35,197 nucleotides of DNA from Schoenoplectus triqueter (taxonomy: Eukaryota; Streptophyta; Magnoliopsida; Poales; Cyperaceae), in NCBI GenBank assembly GCA_964058805.1, contig CAXKVV010000351.1, forward strand, positions 1 to 35,197, in the 5' to 3' direction. The translations under genes were made by a program, and so were the position numbers. Shown here one piece after another: positions 31,608-35,197 of this stretch; the first letter of the stretch is position 1, and each line of letters starts with the position of its first letter. The notes below the pieces were generated by a model. That model was not told the DNA's origin. It worked only from the letters and a program-made list of their open reading frames with translations, and made no database searches.

Positions 31608-32171
31608 GTTTTAATACCTAATATAACAAGTCATATTTTAAATTTTAAATATATATTTGGACGAAAATCAAGATATGAGCAAGTATTTATGTATGAACCT
31701 CAATGTATTAAAACAGAATGTCTCAAGTCTAAACAAGAGAAATATAACGTCTTAATATCTAATATTACAAATTATATTTTGAACTTAAAATTTATATTTG
31801 GGCGGCAATCAGGATATTTACAAGTATTTATACTTAAAACTCATTATCTTAAAACTGAATGTCTCAAGTCTTAATACGAGAAATACGATGTCTTAATATT
31901 TAATATTATAAATCATATTTTATACTTAAAATTTATATTTGAGCATCCATTAGAATATGGACAAGTCTATATACCTAAATTTTATTGTGCTAAAATCGAA
32001 TGTTCCAAGTTTTAACACACAAAAAATGACGACTTATTACCAATATTATAAGTCATAATTTTAAACTTGAAATTTATATTTGGACGGTCATCAAGATATG
32101 AACAACTATATATCCTTAAATTATAATGTCATAAAATATAAATGAATAATAATTATTTACTCTCTTATTTG
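31608..32171. repeat. 141-bp AT-rich tandem repeat, four copies
   Basis: The phrase GTCTTAATAYYTAATATTA and the later ATTTATATTTGG recur at a constant 141-base spacing: unit starts at 31608, 31749, 31890 and 32031. Units also share AATGTCTCAAGTCT. They have diverged by substitutions but hold the period exactly. Degraded related phrases continue to about 32410. The 61-codon open frame at 31689-31874 is a by-product (its ends repeat LKTECLKS). Confidence 0.88.
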
Positions 32172-34399
32172 AATATCGAAGAGAGTTGTATAATTGAATT
32201 TCTATCTTGGATAAGTCGACAACAATAAGAATTTAATATTCGCTTATACACAAAGGCAGAAATAACCACATGACGAAGTCAAACTGCTCATTAAATAATA
32301 GTGGTTCTTCTGAAACTCTCTAGACCGTTCTACGGATGATATTCGAAGTCTTAGTATCTAATATTTAAAGTCTCAAGAACCGTTATATGATGTCTTAATA
32401 TATAATGTTATAAGTCATTTTCATCTTTAAAGGATATAAAAATCTTGAATATTTTCTAAATATTATTTAAATCAAATCTTCATATCTAATGCAACAACTA
32501 AGAAATGAAGTCTTAATAAAATTTATCTAAAATAATATTTTTATGTAATTTATATTCGATATAAAATCTCATAAATAAAGTCTTAAATTTTAACATTAGA
32601 TCTGATGTTTGAATATATATTAACATAAGTCTTACTTTTAACTTTGAATAATATATAATTTAAAAAATATTTACCGAACACTCCTAGAGACAAATTTCTA
32701 TATCTAATTGTTCTCGTCTTAAGACTTAACAATTAAATTATTAATACTAATTAATAAGTCATTAACTTTAAGTGATATAAAATTTTATAATATTTTCTAA
32801 ATTTAGATATTCTTATTATCTTAACTAAAATCTTACAATTGATAATTTATATTTAGTATTTTTCTATAAAAGTATGTAACACAAACTAATATTTTTAAAA
32901 TAATTATAATAAAAATAGATTTAATATTTAATACAAATAAGTCTTAATATCTACTATAACACATCTTAATGTATCATTCAAAATATAATTTTTAATTTAA
33001 TCTTAATTTTCACTACTACAAATAAATCTAAATGCATACTACATACACACTTCAATATGTATTATAAATAACTCTTCATATTTACTGACTATAATTTATA
33101 TTAATATATCATTCAAAACATAATTTATAGTTTAGTCTTAATTTTTATTAGTACAAACAATATAGTCTCTGTTAGTTTTTATGTTGAAATTTTTTCAATC
33201 TCAATTCTCAATATTACGATCCAAGTTTTTATATTTTATATAATAAAACTTTATGCCTAATACAATTAAGTTTTCATATTTATTATACTAAGTTTGATGT
33301 ACATTTATTTAGTGTAACAAAATATTCTTCTTATATTTTCTTCTATCTCTCAACCAATTCATTCAAATGATACTCAAATTTTATTTTCTTACTTCCAGAA
33401 ATTGTTGTAGCTCCACTTCTTGATCAACCGAACTTCAAAATGTGAGTTTCAACATATTTTTTTATGCATGAGAAGTAAAATGGTGATCCAAACACTTACA
33501 ACATTATAGCACTTGCTTAAAACTTCACGTACCTAGAGAAAATATTTGATCAATCGATTGAGACTCATCCGCACTATATTGCTCCAATCGAATTTCTATC
33601 CGAAATAATTTCTCCCTTGATTTCTCCCAAACTGTTGATTTATTTCATGTATAATTTAGCTCATTGTGTTCTCCTCATCGTTAATTTTTCAACGATATAT
33701 AGTATGAAGAGTAACTCTCAAAGATAAGAGAGATATCATTGAAGTTTTGATTCAAATGAGTCAAATATGTGACCCATATTTTTTTATTTTTCTTTCAAAT
33801 CTAAATTGAATAACAGTTAGAAAATAATTAGATTAGTTGAGATAATTGAGACATAACATGAGATATAGAAATTAGAGTATAAAAACTTTTCTCTAAAAAG
33901 AAAATCTAGAATTCGATTATTCTCCATTGAATTCTAGCGCAATCAATTCTGACACATCTTCACTAAAATAGTCCTAAAGGAACTCCAATTAACTTTAAAA
34001 CTTTAACCATTAGAAACTCAGAATTCAAGAGCTTTGATTCCATAACTCATCCATCCAGAACAATTTTCAATCTTTCAAATTTCCTCGTTCACCAACCTCA
34101 AATTTTACTTATTGCAGAATTCAAAGTGCTTTTATTCACATTTCCCAGTTTCAACATTCCCGACTCTCATAGTAGTACCTCAGCCTGGTCCATCGAGCAA
34201 TCTTACCATATCTGATGTACAGATAAAATAAATTAAACAAACCAATAGTCCTAAGAGAAACAGATACATACAATAGAGAAATAAAAGAAACATATTTTGC
34301 AAACATTCACTAAATCGGATCAAAACACATGAAAATGTTGTAATCAATTGCTTCAAGGTACAATACTATTATTCCACAGATGCTGACATGCAGAACCAG
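32172..34399. other. AT-rich region with weak echoes of the 141-bp repeat; no gene
   Basis: Words such as CTTAATATNTAATATAA recur irregularly to about 33280, suggesting an older, decayed part of the tandem array. 33300-34330 is ordinary AT-rich sequence; CTTACC at 34201 could be a minus-strand splice donor but has no supporting exon. Confidence 0.4.
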
Positions 34400-35197
34400 C
34401 AAGCAACAGAAAGTATGTTAAAGCATAAAAAGAGAGGTTTGTTTGAGAAACAGCCCTGAAGATTACAAATAAGGAAGAGTTGCACTGGTATGCCAATTTA
34501 AATCGCAACCAGCTAGTACCTGCTACAGCAAAAATTAAATAAGTAATAAAGTTAAATTCAGTAAGAAGGCTTTACTATATGAAATAAAAAAGAAGACATT
34601 CTATTTCAATAAGCACCATTTTGCACCAGTAAATGGGCATGGCAAACTTAGGTATGCTGGTTCAGTGAAATAAAGTACCAACTATCAGAAATACATTAAA
34701 TCACAGTGAACATTGAAAAAAAAAACAAATAAAATATAACACGTCAGCACAATAAAAATATCCAGTCAGCCTTAGCCAAAAAATAGTATTACATGTCAGT
34801 TTCAGTACAATTTCCATTGGCTCAGCAACAATCATCAGCATAAGCTACACTGATGACTATAGCACGTTCTGTTTGTGAAGTTTATCAAATGAATGAAATT
34901 TGAGCAAATTTAGGATGGAATTGAGAATCTGCTGATTAATTAGACAAAACAACCATCTTAAGGCTCGTTAATGCAAAACTGGATTCAGTAGACATTAATT
35001 TGAATCTGTACATCCTTTGTCCTCAATTGAGGTTTCTTTACATACTGGCAAATTACATGGCAGCTGGCAAATTGTGCTGATGAAATCATATACATTCTTA
35101 TACCCAGCTAAATAACAGACAAAATTCACCTCCTTTAATCACAACAATTGCCTCCATCGGAAGTGTCTGAGTCTTACTGTGCCCGTTCCAGAAAATC
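34400..35197 (-). other. Possible 3' end of a minus-strand host gene (uncertain)
   Basis: Base composition is less AT-rich than to the left. On the minus strand a GTAAGA donor-like site occurs at about 35180, and TTTTTGCTGTAGCAG at about 34520-34535 is a good acceptor. From the window edge the minus strand also has an open reading IFWNGHSKTQTLPMEAIVV that continues to a stop near 35100. I do not recognise a family. It could be a last exon plus 3' UTR, or chance. Confidence 0.25.

Noticed and set aside
31608..33280. CRISPR-like array
   Set aside because: The units are contiguous 141-bp diverged tandem repeats without unique spacers, in plant nuclear DNA.
1..35197. tRNA and rRNA genes
   Set aside because: No cloverleaf with both boxes and a complete acceptor stem was seen. 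The only tRNA-related signals are the retrotransposon primer sites and the weak SINE boxes.

Overview
The window is AT-rich plant nuclear DNA and reads as a nested transposable-element graveyard. The evidence is eukaryotic throughout: GT-AG introns, degraded hAT, CACTA (En/Spm) and Ty1/copia elements with an initiator-tRNA-Met primer site, long LTRs, and a pseudogene of the plant mobile domain (PMD/MAIN-like) family, which points to a flowering plant. The species cannot be named from the sequence. No intact host protein-coding gene is visible. Most open frames are chance frames or fragments of dead transposon genes.

Layout, left to right. 1-1659: hAT transposase pseudogene with stops and frameshifts; its 5' end lies outside the window. 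1660-2975: T-rich filler and a truncated LTR fragment. 2976-6678: an LTR-like block read on the minus strand (minus-strand TATA at about 6200), interrupted at 3688-5044 by a second LTR-like element with a 5-bp target duplication. 6679-8910: AT-rich spacer with MITE-like debris. 8911 to about 11605: deleted CACTA element with palindromic subterminal repeats at both ends, a minus-strand transposase-associated domain, telomere-like repeats and a 227-bp foldback. 12337-14972: multi-exon PMD pseudogene on the plus strand. Its 3' third (14190-15310) recurs in inverted orientation at 20165-21185.

15592-16385 and 19244-19652: two non-autonomous hAT-type elements with 8-bp target duplications, one built from GGGTAC-rich arms, the other from CGGGTC-rich ends. 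Between and beside them lie a possible SINE (17555-17700), a weak MITE (18105-18520) and a near-perfect hairpin (19957-20087). 21186-28452: old minus-strand Ty1/copia element with 3' LTR, polypurine tract, remnants of reverse transcriptase, primer-binding site and 5' LTR. 28453-30636: two more LTRs of the same family arranged head to head, their primer sites facing each other across a central palindrome, so about 1.8 kb can fold on itself. 31608-32171: four copies of a 141-bp AT-rich tandem repeat. The last 800 bases are less AT-rich and may be the edge of a minus-strand host gene.

No genes work together here as a pathway. The biology on show is transposon nesting, inverted duplication and decay. 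The strongest candidates for something functional are the hairpins and palindromes, which would give double-stranded RNA if transcribed.
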